Source: Firmicutes bacterium UBA6132 (GTDB taxonomy: Bacteria > Bacillota_A > Clostridia > Tissierellales > Sedimentibacteraceae). From it: a stretch of DNA of 14,535 nucleotides. The position numbers and the translations under genes were made by a program. Below are positions 1-6,915 of this stretch, one piece after another (position 1 is the stretch's first letter; each line of letters opens with the position of its first letter). The notes under the pieces were generated by a model that saw only the letters and a list, made by a program, of their open reading frames with translations, searched no databases and was not told where the DNA came from. The stretch covers positions 1 to 14,535 of the forward strand of contig DIVM01000319.1 of assembly GCA_002435835.1 (NCBI GenBank), written 5' to 3'.

Positions 1-684
1 TTAAAAGAATATTTTTTAGGTCAGCAGCTTGATTCTGTAACAAATTATCCTTTAAAAGAAGCAATAATTTCCTTCATTTTAGCTAAAAATTGCCATGTAC
101 TTTATGAAACGATGAATTTGTTAATAGAAAAATATCCTCAAAAAGTTTTAAACTGCTTGATGAACATATTAGGAACCCATGATACTGCAAGAATTTTAAC
201 TGTGTTAGGTAGTGAAAGCACACCACATACAAAGGAAGATATGGCAGAATCCAAATTATCGGAAAAAGAAAAAACTTACGGCATTAAAATGCTAAAATTA
301 GCGTCTCTTTTGCAATTTACTTTGCCCGGTGTCCCATGCATTTATTACGGTGATGAAGTAGGAGTTGAAGGGTGGATTGACCCATTTAACAGGCAATGCT
401 ATCCATGGGGAAATGAAAATACTAAAATTTTAGAGCATTATAAGTTTTTAGGAGATTTAAGGAAAAATAATATTTTTAAAGAAGGAAAATATAAATGCTT
501 AGTACATGAAGAGGACATTTTTGTTTTTGAAAGATATGATGATAATGAAAAAATTGTTATCGGAATTAATTTGTCAGATCAAGATGTTAAATTTAGATGT
601 GATGAACCTATGAAAGAATATGAAAGTTCAAAGAAATCTAATTCTTATAATATTAAAAGCGAAAGTTATATTATTTTAAATTAA
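1..684 (+). CDS. GH13 alpha-glycosidase (neopullulanase/cyclomaltodextrinase type), 3' end only
   Basis: This frame is open from the first base, so the gene is cut by the window edge and only the last 227 residues are seen. The fragment carries hallmarks of the maltogenic amylase/neopullulanase branch of GH13. These are an FLG-QQLDSVTNYPLKEAI segment, then NILGTHDTARIL, which holds the third catalytic-site aspartate (HD), then GVPCIYYGDEVGVEG with DPFNRQCYPWG, and a beta-rich C-terminal domain. The family hydrolyses alpha-1,4 (and some alpha-1,6) links in maltodextrins, usually in the cytoplasm. The nucleophile Asp and acid/base Glu lie upstream of the window. The ATG at 112 is internal and is not the start. 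malQ lies nearby on the other strand, which fits shared maltodextrin use (inference). No U-rich terminator follows; a 6-bp inverted repeat lies at 700-720. Confidence 0.88.
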   Translation, partial: LKEYFLGQQLDSVTNYPLKEAIISFILAKNCHVLYETMNLLIEKYPQKVLNCLMNILGTHDTARILTVLGSESTPHTKEDMAESKLSEKEKTYGIKMLKLASLLQFTLPGVPCIYYGDEVGVEGWIDPFNRQCYPWGNENTKILEHYKFLGDLRKNNIFKEGKYKCLVHEEDIFVFERYDDNEKIVIGINLSDQDVKFRCDEPMKEYESSKKSNSYNIKSESYIILN

Positions 685-699
685 AATAGGATAGAAATA

Positions 700-720
700 G
701 GGACGCTTAAGGTACGTCCC
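700..720. repeat. GGGACG/CGTCCC inverted repeat between convergent genes
   Basis: A perfect 6-bp inverted repeat (GGGACG, 9-nt loop, CGTCCC) sits between the convergent GH13 and lrgB genes. It is much more GC-rich than its surroundings. No T-run follows on either strand, so it is not a standard intrinsic terminator, although it could still slow polymerase or protect 3' ends. GGGACG-rich palindromes of this kind also occur as dispersed repeats in clostridial genomes; whether this copy belongs to such a family cannot be judged from one window. Confidence 0.5.
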
Positions 721-743
721 CATGTCTGTTTAGATGATGACTA

Positions 744-1442
744 TTACAAGAAGCTTGCAAAAATTGGGGCTAAAACTACTGTAATAATTCCCGCCACGGC
801 TATTGAAAGGCTACTCATAGCTCCTTCAACTTCTCCTAATTCCATTGCCTTTGATGTTCCTACTACATGAGAAGCTGTACCAAGTGCAACACCCTTGGCA
901 ATTGGCTCAGTGATTTTAAATATTTTAAAAATAAAATCAGCAGCTACATTTCCAAAAATTCCTGTTATAAGTATTGTAGCCACAGTGATTGTAGCAATTC
1001 CACCAAGCTCTTGTGACACCACCATTCCAATTGCAGTGGTTATTGATTTTGGAAGAATAGTAACATATTGAACATGGGTAAATTGAAAAAGTATGGATAA
1101 TAAAAGTATACTTCCTAAACTTGTAAAAACTCCTGCAACAATTCCTGACATAATGGCTTTAAAATTATTTTTTAAAAGCTTTAACTGCTGATAAAGTGGT
1201 ATGGCAAGGCATACTGTTGCTGGGGTCAATAAATAGCTTATATATTTTGCTCCTTCATAATAGCTTTCATAATCAACATTTAATACACTGAGAAAAATTA
1301 TGATAAATACTATGGAAATTAAAAGTGGATTAAAAATTGATTTCTTAAATTTATTTTTTAAATAAACTCCTGTACCATAGCTAGCAATGCTTATAAATGC
1401 TCCGAAATACAAAGAATTATTCAATACTTCCATGGATTTCAT
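744..1442 (-). CDS. lrgB: LrgB/CidB family membrane protein
   Basis: A 232-residue, highly hydrophobic protein with about six to seven membrane spans. It contains the signature stretch typical of LrgB/CidB/YohK proteins: LPKSITTAIGMVVSQELGG near residues 130-150, and GTASHVVGTSKAMELGE near 188-205. LrgB acts with LrgA in the cytoplasmic membrane. The family is linked to control of murein hydrolase activity and autolysis, and in some bacteria to pyruvate or glycolate transport. The length is normal for the family. AAGGAG lies just before the ATG, and the lrgA stop is 32 nt upstream, so the two genes are almost certainly cotranscribed. No LytS/LytR pair is adjacent; the LytTR gene about 8 kb away is not obviously connected. 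Confidence 0.9.
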   Translation of the reverse strand: MKSMEVLNNSLYFGAFISIASYGTGVYLKNKFKKSIFNPLLISIVFIIIFLSVLNVDYESYYEGAKYISYLLTPATVCLAIPLYQQLKLLKNNFKAIMSGIVAGVFTSLGSILLLSILFQFTHVQYVTILPKSITTAIGMVVSQELGGIATITVATILITGIFGNVAADFIFKIFKITEPIAKGVALGTASHVVGTSKAMELGEVEGAMSSLSIAVAGIITVVLAPIFASFL

Positions 1443-1474
1443 CTCCTTTTCTTTGGTTTTTTAAATTGATATTC

Positions 1475-1849
1475 TTATGATTTTTTATTATGTTTCTTAT
1501 TGTTTTTATCTCGATGTATAATAATCTCTGTGACCTTCCCTGTAGCTACCATAACAATGACCGTAGTTACCAAAGTTGTAATAATGACAGGAATTAAAAT
1601 ATCTTTTAACTTATCATAGTAAATCATCAACCCAACCCCTGGTGGTATGAACATAAGTGACATTATCTCAATGAGGAAATTTCCTGCATCTTTTACCTTT
1701 TCAAGTTTTAAAACATTTGTGCTTAGCAATAAAAGCATTATGACCAAACCGTAAATGCTTGCAGGAATGGGAAGATGTATAAAATATTTTAATATTTCTC
1801 CTAAAAAACTAACAAATAATATTATTCCGAACTGATAAACAAATTTCAT
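1475..1849 (-). CDS. lrgA: LrgA/CidA family holin-like protein
   Basis: A 124-residue protein with four predicted membrane spans and a short basic, Asn/Lys-rich cytoplasmic tail (HRDKNNKKHNKKS). The family pattern is clear: FLGEILKYFIHLPIPASIYGLVIMLLLL near the N-terminus and FLIEIMSLMFIPPGVGLM in the middle. CidA/LrgA proteins are small holin-like membrane proteins that work with an LrgB/CidB partner, encoded here directly downstream. The ATG at 1849 is supported by an AAGGAG box five bases upstream. A good promoter lies about 100 bp upstream. The sequence does not separate the LrgA from the CidA subtype. Confidence 0.88.
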   Translation of the reverse strand: MKFVYQFGIILFVSFLGEILKYFIHLPIPASIYGLVIMLLLLSTNVLKLEKVKDAGNFLIEIMSLMFIPPGVGLMIYYDKLKDILIPVIITTLVTTVIVMVATGKVTEIIIHRDKNNKKHNKKS

Positions 1850-1942
1850 AATTTCTCCTTAATTCATTTAATTTATCTTTTGTATTTGCTGAACAATCAA
1901 TTATTATAATAACATTTATAATTAATTATTTTGCAATTATAA

Positions 1943-1970
1943 TTTATACTATTTATAGCACTATTGTCAA
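1943..1970 (-). promoter_or_regulatory. Sigma-A-like promoter for lrgAB
   Basis: Reading leftward, a perfect -35 TTGACA (1965-1970) is followed after 16 bp by TATAAA (1943-1948). It lies about 95 bp upstream of the lrgA start and points at that gene. The leader between promoter and start is AT-rich and shows no obvious structured element. Confidence 0.6.
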
Positions 1971-2012
1971 CAACATAGAGATTATATTTCTTAAAGCTTT
2001 TCTTTCTACAAG

Positions 2013-3548
2013 TTACCTTCTGCTTTTTAAAGTTAAATCTTTTATTTTTAAAGCTAATTCATCATTTAACAAGCCATCTTTTAATCTCCATATCCAATTA
2101 GAGCCAATGGTTGACGGAACATTGATTCTTCCCTCACTTCCAATGCTTATAAAATCTTGAATAGGCACTATGCATATGATGGATTTGCTTTCATATAATT
2201 TTTTAATAATTTCAAAATATAAATTATTTTCAGTATTAAAACTATTTAACTCATTTTTAAGGTCCATAGAAATGCTTTTATCTTTTTCAAATACTCTTTT
2301 AATATTTAAAGATTTTAAAACATAATCTTTTTCTGAAATATTTAATTTTTCAAACCATCCTTTCAATGTATCGTTGTCGTGAGTTCCAGTGTAACAAACA
2401 GAATTTTCTTCATAGTTTTGTGGCAAATATGGATTTTTTTTATCACCATCAAATGCAAACTGAAGTACTTTCATTTTTAAAAAACCAGTATATTTTATGA
2501 GTTCTTTAACGCTTTCTGTTATGAAACCTAAGTCTTCTGCTATGATGTTTATATCTCCTAAATTTGATTTAACTGTATCAAATAATTCCTTTCCTTTAGC
2601 AGGAATCCACACTCCATTTTTGGCATCCTTTGAATTATAGTTGACTGCATAAAATTCATCAAACCCTCTAAAATGGTCAATCCTTATTACATCATATAAT
2701 CTATTGGACCATTTAATCCTATCAATCCACCATTTAAAAGAAGTTTCCTCCATATATTCCCAATCATAAAGAGGGTTTCCCCAAAGCTGTCCTTCTAATG
2801 AATAGTCATCTGGAGGTACCCCTGCAACCATTTTAGGAAATTTATTTTCATTTAACAAAAAAATTTTGCTGCTTAACCAAACATCCATACTGTCACCGGA
2901 AACATAAATGGGCATATCACCTATTATTGAAATTCCTCTGCTATTTGCATAATTCTTTAACAAATCATATTGCTTATAAAATAAATATTGAACGAATATC
3001 CAAAACTTTATTTCACCCCTTAATTCCTTTTTTGCCTTTTTCAATGATTCCAAATCAAGATTTATTAAATCAACATCCCAATTCAGATAATGTTTTTGAT
3101 TATTTTTATATTTCAATGCCATGTAAAGAGCATAATCATTTACCCAGTTATTTTCTTTTTGAAATGTTTCCACGTTTTTTTCTGCTTCATTTAAATTGTC
3201 ATCATAAATTTTTCTTAGCAATTTAAACCTGTTGTTAAAAAGTTTTTCATAATCAATATATTCACCATTGCCAAAATCATAATTTTTTACTTCTTTTTCA
3301 GATACCATACCATCATTTATGAGCATATTTAAATCAATGAAATATGGATTACCTGCAAAAGAAGAAAAGGACTGATATGGAGAATCCCCATAGGAAACAG
3401 GTCCCATGGGCAGTATCTGCCAATATTTTTGTCCTGAAGTATTTAAAAAATCTATAAATTCATAAGCTTTTTCGCCAAAAGTTCCTATGCCGTATTTAGA
3501 AGGCAACGAACTTATGGGAAGCAGTATACCAGCACCTTTTTTAAACAT
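2013..3548 (-). CDS. malQ: 4-alpha-glucanotransferase (amylomaltase, GH77)
   Basis: A 511-residue cytoplasmic enzyme that transfers alpha-1,4-glucan segments between maltodextrins and releases glucose. It opens with GILLPISSLPSKYGIGTFG, the standard MalQ N-terminus, followed by YWQILPMGP and SPYQSFSSFAGNP. The catalytic residues are in place: Asp291 in VIRIDHFRGFDEFY, Glu338 in IIAEDLGF and Asp391 in YTGTHDNDT. The glucan-binding segment GVPPDDYS-GQLWGNP is present. A longer frame could start at the TTG at 3566, but the ATG at 3548 is preferred because an AAGGAG box sits directly before it and because it matches the family N-terminus. The length is normal. Together with the GH13 gene at the left edge it suggests maltodextrin or glycogen metabolism; the two genes are on opposite strands, so they are not one operon. 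Confidence 0.95.
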   Translation of the reverse strand: MFKKGAGILLPISSLPSKYGIGTFGEKAYEFIDFLNTSGQKYWQILPMGPVSYGDSPYQSFSSFAGNPYFIDLNMLINDGMVSEKEVKNYDFGNGEYIDYEKLFNNRFKLLRKIYDDNLNEAEKNVETFQKENNWVNDYALYMALKYKNNQKHYLNWDVDLINLDLESLKKAKKELRGEIKFWIFVQYLFYKQYDLLKNYANSRGISIIGDMPIYVSGDSMDVWLSSKIFLLNENKFPKMVAGVPPDDYSLEGQLWGNPLYDWEYMEETSFKWWIDRIKWSNRLYDVIRIDHFRGFDEFYAVNYNSKDAKNGVWIPAKGKELFDTVKSNLGDINIIAEDLGFITESVKELIKYTGFLKMKVLQFAFDGDKKNPYLPQNYEENSVCYTGTHDNDTLKGWFEKLNISEKDYVLKSLNIKRVFEKDKSISMDLKNELNSFNTENNLYFEIIKKLYESKSIICIVPIQDFISIGSEGRINVPSTIGSNWIWRLKDGLLNDELALKIKDLTLKSRR

Positions 3549-3733
3549 ATCTCTCCTTATACTCAATAAATTTCATTACAACATTATTATATAATATGAT
3601 TATATGCATTTTTTATGATGTATGATTATTTATACTGCTATACTCAAAACACAGTTTCAACATAAGTATATCATTGATATACAAATTAAATTGAAATAAT
3701 TTATATTTATATTAAAAGTAAATAATAAACTTA

Positions 3734-3759
3734 AATACCCTGCGAAACCGCAGGGTATT
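3734..3759 (-). terminator. Strong 11-bp hairpin downstream of the lipoate operon
   Basis: AATACCCTGCG and CGCAGGGTATT form a perfect 11-bp stem with a 4-nt loop, about 100 nt beyond the lipB stop. Reading leftward, the stem is followed by a T-rich but interrupted tract (TAAGTTTATTATT). It is the most likely terminator for the lplA-lipB operon. The broken U-tract makes it weaker than textbook, and it could also act from the other side. Confidence 0.6.
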
Positions 3760-3812
3760 AGTAATAATTTAAAAGTATATTTAGCTCTATACTTGAAAAA
3801 TCACTGATCAAT

Positions 3813-3852
3813 TTTTTAGCAATATGCCTTATACCGTGCTGTTTGCTAAAAA
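3813..3852. repeat. 10-bp inverted repeat just after lipB
   Basis: TTTTTAGCAA (3813-3822) and TTGCTAAAAA (3843-3852) are perfect inverted arms separated by 20 nt, immediately beyond the lipB stop codon. There is no T-run after the distal arm in either direction. A role in mRNA 3'-end structure is possible, but nothing more specific is visible. Confidence 0.4.
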
Positions 3853-3856
3853 TTAT

Positions 3857-4534
3857 TTATCTTAAAATACTTTCCAAGTTACATTGGTTTATTTCATCAT
3901 ATCCAAAAACTTCACAAAAATATTTTACAACCAGATCATTAATAATATTTAAACTTAGTTCCTTACCTAATATACTTTTTAATGAAACAACACCTTTATC
4001 CTGTATACCGCATGGTATTATCCATTTAAAATGATCAAGATTTGTATTTACATTAAATGCAAATCCGTGCATTGTTACCCATCTTTTTATCAAAACGCCT
4101 ATAGCAGTAATTTTGTCATCATTAACCCAAACACCTGTATATTTCTTGTCTTTCCTGTAGGCCTCTATATTAAATTCTTCTTTTAATAATTTGATTATAA
4201 CTTCTTCTAATTTTTCTACATATAACTTTAAATCTTTTCCATGATTAGCAAGGTCAATGATGGGATATCCTACGATTTGCCCAGGTCCATGATAAGTTAC
4301 ATCTCCCCCACGATTTACATAGTTGATATTTACCTGATTTTCTTTAAGCATTTCTTGAGAAACAATAATATTATCATCATCACCGCTTCTTCCAACTGTA
4401 AGAACTGGAAAATGCTCTAATAATAAAATCGTATCATCAATTACACCATTTTGTCTTAATTTTACAATTTCTTGCTGAATTTTATAGGCTTCATCGTATT
4501 CAATTTTGCCTAATTTAATTACATTAAGTTTCAT
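3857..4534 (-). CDS. lipB: Lipoyl(octanoyl) transferase
   Basis: A 225-residue enzyme that moves the octanoyl group from octanoyl-ACP to the lipoyl-domain lysine, the first step of de novo lipoate assembly in the cytoplasm. The diagnostic motif NRGGDVTYHGPGQIVGYPI lies at residues 74-92, the catalytic lysine is K141 in the KITAIGV segment, and the catalytic Cys175 is in IIPCGIQDKGVVSL. These positions match the Lys142/Cys176 pair of the well-studied mycobacterial enzyme. The AGGTGAG ribosome binding site overlaps the TAG stop of lipA and only 8 nt separate the genes, so the two are translated from one message. It is the last gene of the operon. Confidence 0.95.
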   Translation of the reverse strand: MKLNVIKLGKIEYDEAYKIQQEIVKLRQNGVIDDTILLLEHFPVLTVGRSGDDDNIIVSQEMLKENQVNINYVNRGGDVTYHGPGQIVGYPIIDLANHGKDLKLYVEKLEEVIIKLLKEEFNIEAYRKDKKYTGVWVNDDKITAIGVLIKRWVTMHGFAFNVNTNLDHFKWIIPCGIQDKGVVSLKSILGKELSLNIINDLVVKYFCEVFGYDEINQCNLESILR

Positions 4535-4542
4535 ATTCTCAC

Positions 4543-5397
4543 CTAATTATTAATACTTAAAGCTTCTTCTGCTTTATAAGAACTTCTTACTAATGGACCG
4601 CTGGCGATATATTTAAAGCCCTTTTCAAGTCCTATTCGCTTATATTCTTCGAATTTTTCAGGAGTTACATATTCCTTAATTTCTATATGTTTTTCTGATG
4701 GACGTAAATATTGGCCAATGGTTAATATATCACATTTTACTTTAAGACAATCATCCATCAATTCATAAACCTGCTCATCAGTTTCACCAAGTCCGACCAT
4801 AATCCCCGTTTTGGTAAGCATATGAGGAGCTTTTTCTTTAACATACTTAAGTACTTGCAGTGATCTTTCATAATCAGCCTGAGGCCGTACTTCAGAATAA
4901 AGATATTTTACTGTTTCAACATTATGATTGATAACATCTGGTTTTGCATTTATAACAATATCCAAATTTTCATGAACACCTTTTAAATCAGGTATTAGAA
5001 CCTCAATAGTTGTATTTGAGTTTAAATTTCTTACTGCTTCTATGGTTTTGGCAAAGTGTTCAGCACCGCCATCTGGCAAATCATCCCTTGTTACACTTGT
5101 TATAACCACATGATTTAAGCCGAGTTTTCTTACAGCTTCTGCTAAATGAATAGGTTCTTCATTATCCACAACTTGGGCATGTCCATCAGAAACATTGCAA
5201 AATCTGCAGTTTCTTGTGCATACACTTCCTAAAATCATGAATGTTGCAGATTTTTTCTTATAGCACTCACCTAAATTTGGACAGTTTGCTTCTTTACATA
5301 CTGTATTAAGTTTTAGGTTTGCCATTAAATTATTGATTTCATCAACTGATTCTTTATTGTAATTTACTTTTAGCCATTGTGGCAATTTTCTTGTCAT
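4543..5397 (-). CDS. lipA: Lipoyl synthase (radical SAM)
   Basis: A 284-residue radical SAM enzyme that inserts two sulfur atoms at C6 and C8 of protein-bound octanoate. The auxiliary 4Fe-4S cluster ligands are Cys34, Cys39 and Cys45 (CKEANCPNLGEC) plus the C-terminal RSS serine (PLVRSSYKAEE). The radical SAM cluster ligands are Cys60, Cys64 and Cys67 (CTRNCRFC). VITSVTRDDLPDGGA and the NHNVETV segment are also typical of LipA. The length is normal. The AGGTGAT ribosome binding site lies across the stop codon of the upstream lipoyl-domain gene, so the two are probably translationally linked. Confidence 0.97.
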   Translation of the reverse strand: MTRKLPQWLKVNYNKESVDEINNLMANLKLNTVCKEANCPNLGECYKKKSATFMILGSVCTRNCRFCNVSDGHAQVVDNEEPIHLAEAVRKLGLNHVVITSVTRDDLPDGGAEHFAKTIEAVRNLNSNTTIEVLIPDLKGVHENLDIVINAKPDVINHNVETVKYLYSEVRPQADYERSLQVLKYVKEKAPHMLTKTGIMVGLGETDEQVYELMDDCLKVKCDILTIGQYLRPSEKHIEIKEYVTPEKFEEYKRIGLEKGFKYIASGPLVRSSYKAEEALSINN

Positions 5398-5406
5398 TTA
5401 ATCACC

Positions 5407-5649
5407 TCATTCTGTTGTTTCGATTTCCGCTATTATTTCGTCAGCTTTTACATTGTCTCCTTCTTTAAAATAAAGATTTACTAAAGTTCCTTCTTCATCA
5501 CTTTCAACTTCACTAACAACTTTTTCAGTTTCAACTTCGAAAAGTACATCGCCTTTTTTTACAGTATCCCCAGGATTTTTGTTAATGGATACTAATACGC
5601 CGTTTTCCATATTCGCGCTAAGCTTTGGCATTGCAATTATTTTTTTCAT
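5407..5649 (-). CDS. Stand-alone E2-type lipoyl-domain protein
   Basis: An 80-residue protein made of a single biotinyl/lipoyl domain. It starts as E2 subunits do (KKIIAMPKLSANMENGVLV) and carries the modified-lysine hairpin FEVETEKVVSEVES with Lys43 as the predicted lipoylation site; a glycine near residue 27 and GDNV near residue 64 complete the fold. It ends where an E2 lipoyl domain would end, with no peripheral-subunit-binding or acyltransferase domain. It resembles the lipoyl domain of pyruvate or acetoin dehydrogenase E2 rather than GcvH, which is longer. AAGGAGG precedes the ATG. It ends in TGA, which shows that UGA is used as a stop here. Flanked by lplA and lipA, it is plausibly the acceptor on which lipoate is attached or assembled (inference); its final enzyme partner is not in the window. 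Confidence 0.85.
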   Translation of the reverse strand: MKKIIAMPKLSANMENGVLVSINKNPGDTVKKGDVLFEVETEKVVSEVESDEEGTLVNLYFKEGDNVKADEIIAEIETTE

Positions 5650-5661
5650 TTTTCCTCCTTA

Positions 5662-6633
5662 TTAGAAAAAACATTCTGCTAATTCTTCATAATTTATATT
5701 TTCAATAAATTTAAGCAAACTAAGATTTTTAAGTTTATTTGTTATTTCAGTATAGCTGTAACGTGAGCCTAAAATATTTTCCTGTAGGTCATCACAAGGT
5801 ATTTTGTTTCCAAAAATTTCACAGCTATTTACTATTCCCTTTTTAACATATAGTTTTACTTTTACCTTATTATCTAAGATCAAACTTTCTTTTTCAAAAT
5901 AAAAATCAGGTGACAGCCCAAAGTTCCATTCCCATTTTGAGTATTTATTCTCAACAAGTTCTTTTACAACGTCTATTTGTTCTTGATTAATTTCATATTT
6001 TTCTTCGTTATCAGAAAATAATGTATGAACCAACAGCCTTTGAAACTCATTTATGTCAATTGCAGTATCGCTGAGATGTTCCTTTATATTAGTAACAATA
6101 CTTCTTACTGATTTCACTGACTTTGATTCAATTTTTCCTTCAGTTGTTTTTAACAGGTCATGCAGCATGGATAAATCAGCATCAAAAAGCAAAGTTCCGT
6201 GATGCAAAGCCCTATTACCTTTTATTGTTTGAGCGCTTCCCGATATCTTTTTACCATCTATTGCTATATCACTGGTCCTTCTTTTTTCAGCCTTAACTCC
6301 TATTGAATTAAGTGCATTTATTACTGGAATAATAAATTGATCATAATCAACAAATTTATTTTTATCATAATCAGTTATTATTGAGTAGTTTAAGTTGCCT
6401 TTATCATGAAAAACAGTACCACCGCCTGTATTTCTTCTTGCAACCTTTATATTATTGTGTTCTATTGCTTTAATATTTATTTCTTCAAAAACATTTTGGT
6501 GTTTTCCTAAAACAAGACTGTTATCGTTTTTCCACAGCATAAAATATGTATCATCTTTTAAATTGGTGAAAATGTATTCCTCTAAAGCAAGATTAAAATA
6601 TATGTCATCGCTAATACTTTCTATATATTTCAT
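5662..6633 (-). CDS. lplA: Lipoate-protein ligase A
   Basis: A 323-residue enzyme that activates lipoate with ATP to lipoyl-AMP and transfers it to the lysine of lipoyl domains (salvage route). The N-terminal catalytic domain shows ARRNTGGGTVFHDKGNLNYS (residues 65-84), with the RR-x-x-GGG lipoate-binding loop, and DGKKISGSAQ around residue 129, the position of the lysine essential in the family. HHGTLLFD follows. Residues from about 235 on match the small accessory C-terminal domain of two-domain LplA proteins. The ATG at 6633 follows AAGGAG. It is the first gene of the operon and only 12 nt precede the lipoyl-domain gene. LplA and LipB both act on the same lysine, so the operon offers two alternative routes to lipoylation. 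Confidence 0.93.
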   Translation of the reverse strand: MKYIESISDDIYFNLALEEYIFTNLKDDTYFMLWKNDNSLVLGKHQNVFEEINIKAIEHNNIKVARRNTGGGTVFHDKGNLNYSIITDYDKNKFVDYDQFIIPVINALNSIGVKAEKRRTSDIAIDGKKISGSAQTIKGNRALHHGTLLFDADLSMLHDLLKTTEGKIESKSVKSVRSIVTNIKEHLSDTAIDINEFQRLLVHTLFSDNEEKYEINQEQIDVVKELVENKYSKWEWNFGLSPDFYFEKESLILDNKVKVKLYVKKGIVNSCEIFGNKIPCDDLQENILGSRYSYTEITNKLKNLSLLKFIENINYEELAECFF

Positions 6634-6677
6634 TAATTCACGCTCCTTAGTAAGTAAAACATAGAAATATTACATTT

Positions 6678-6706
6678 ATTATAGCATGTTAGAATATTTG
6701 TTACAA
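6678..6706 (-). promoter_or_regulatory. Promoter of the lplA-lipB operon
   Basis: Reading leftward, TTGTAA (6701-6706), a 17-bp spacer and a perfect TATAAT (6678-6683) preceded by TGC form an extended -10 promoter. It lies about 45 bp upstream of the lplA start and points at it. Confidence 0.65.
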
Positions 6707-6809
6707 TAATATTTTGATTATCAAATAATATTGTTTAGTCTATAAATTTATAATTTATAACAATATTTTAATGTTCTATACTTAGAATTGGCTTCTACTA
6801 TGAAAACGC

Positions 6810-6845
6810 AAAAAAACAATTGGGTACTGTCCACAATTGTTTTTT
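6810..6845 (-). terminator. Intrinsic terminator after the ArsC-family gene, possibly bidirectional
   Basis: ACAATTG and CAATTGT arms, extended by A6 and T6 tracts that also pair, form a hairpin with an approximately 11-nt loop. Reading leftward it ends in seven Ts, about 70 nt beyond the ArsC-family stop. The symmetry means it could act in both directions. It separates the ArsC-family gene from the lipoate operon and marks them as different transcription units. Confidence 0.75.
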
Positions 6846-6915
6846 CATTTTTTCAATTATTTTATTTATGTATTGCATTTTTGAATAATGATCAACTAAA
6901 TTTTTTTAGCTATCT

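Noticed and set aside
2927..3226. A 99-codon plus frame opposite malQ
   Set aside because: It lies within the well-conserved malQ coding sequence on the other strand and resembles no protein.
5407..5649. The small lipoyl protein as glycine cleavage H protein
   Set aside because: GcvH is about 125 residues with a different N-terminus. This protein begins with the E2-like IAMPKLSANMENG motif and is only 80 residues long.
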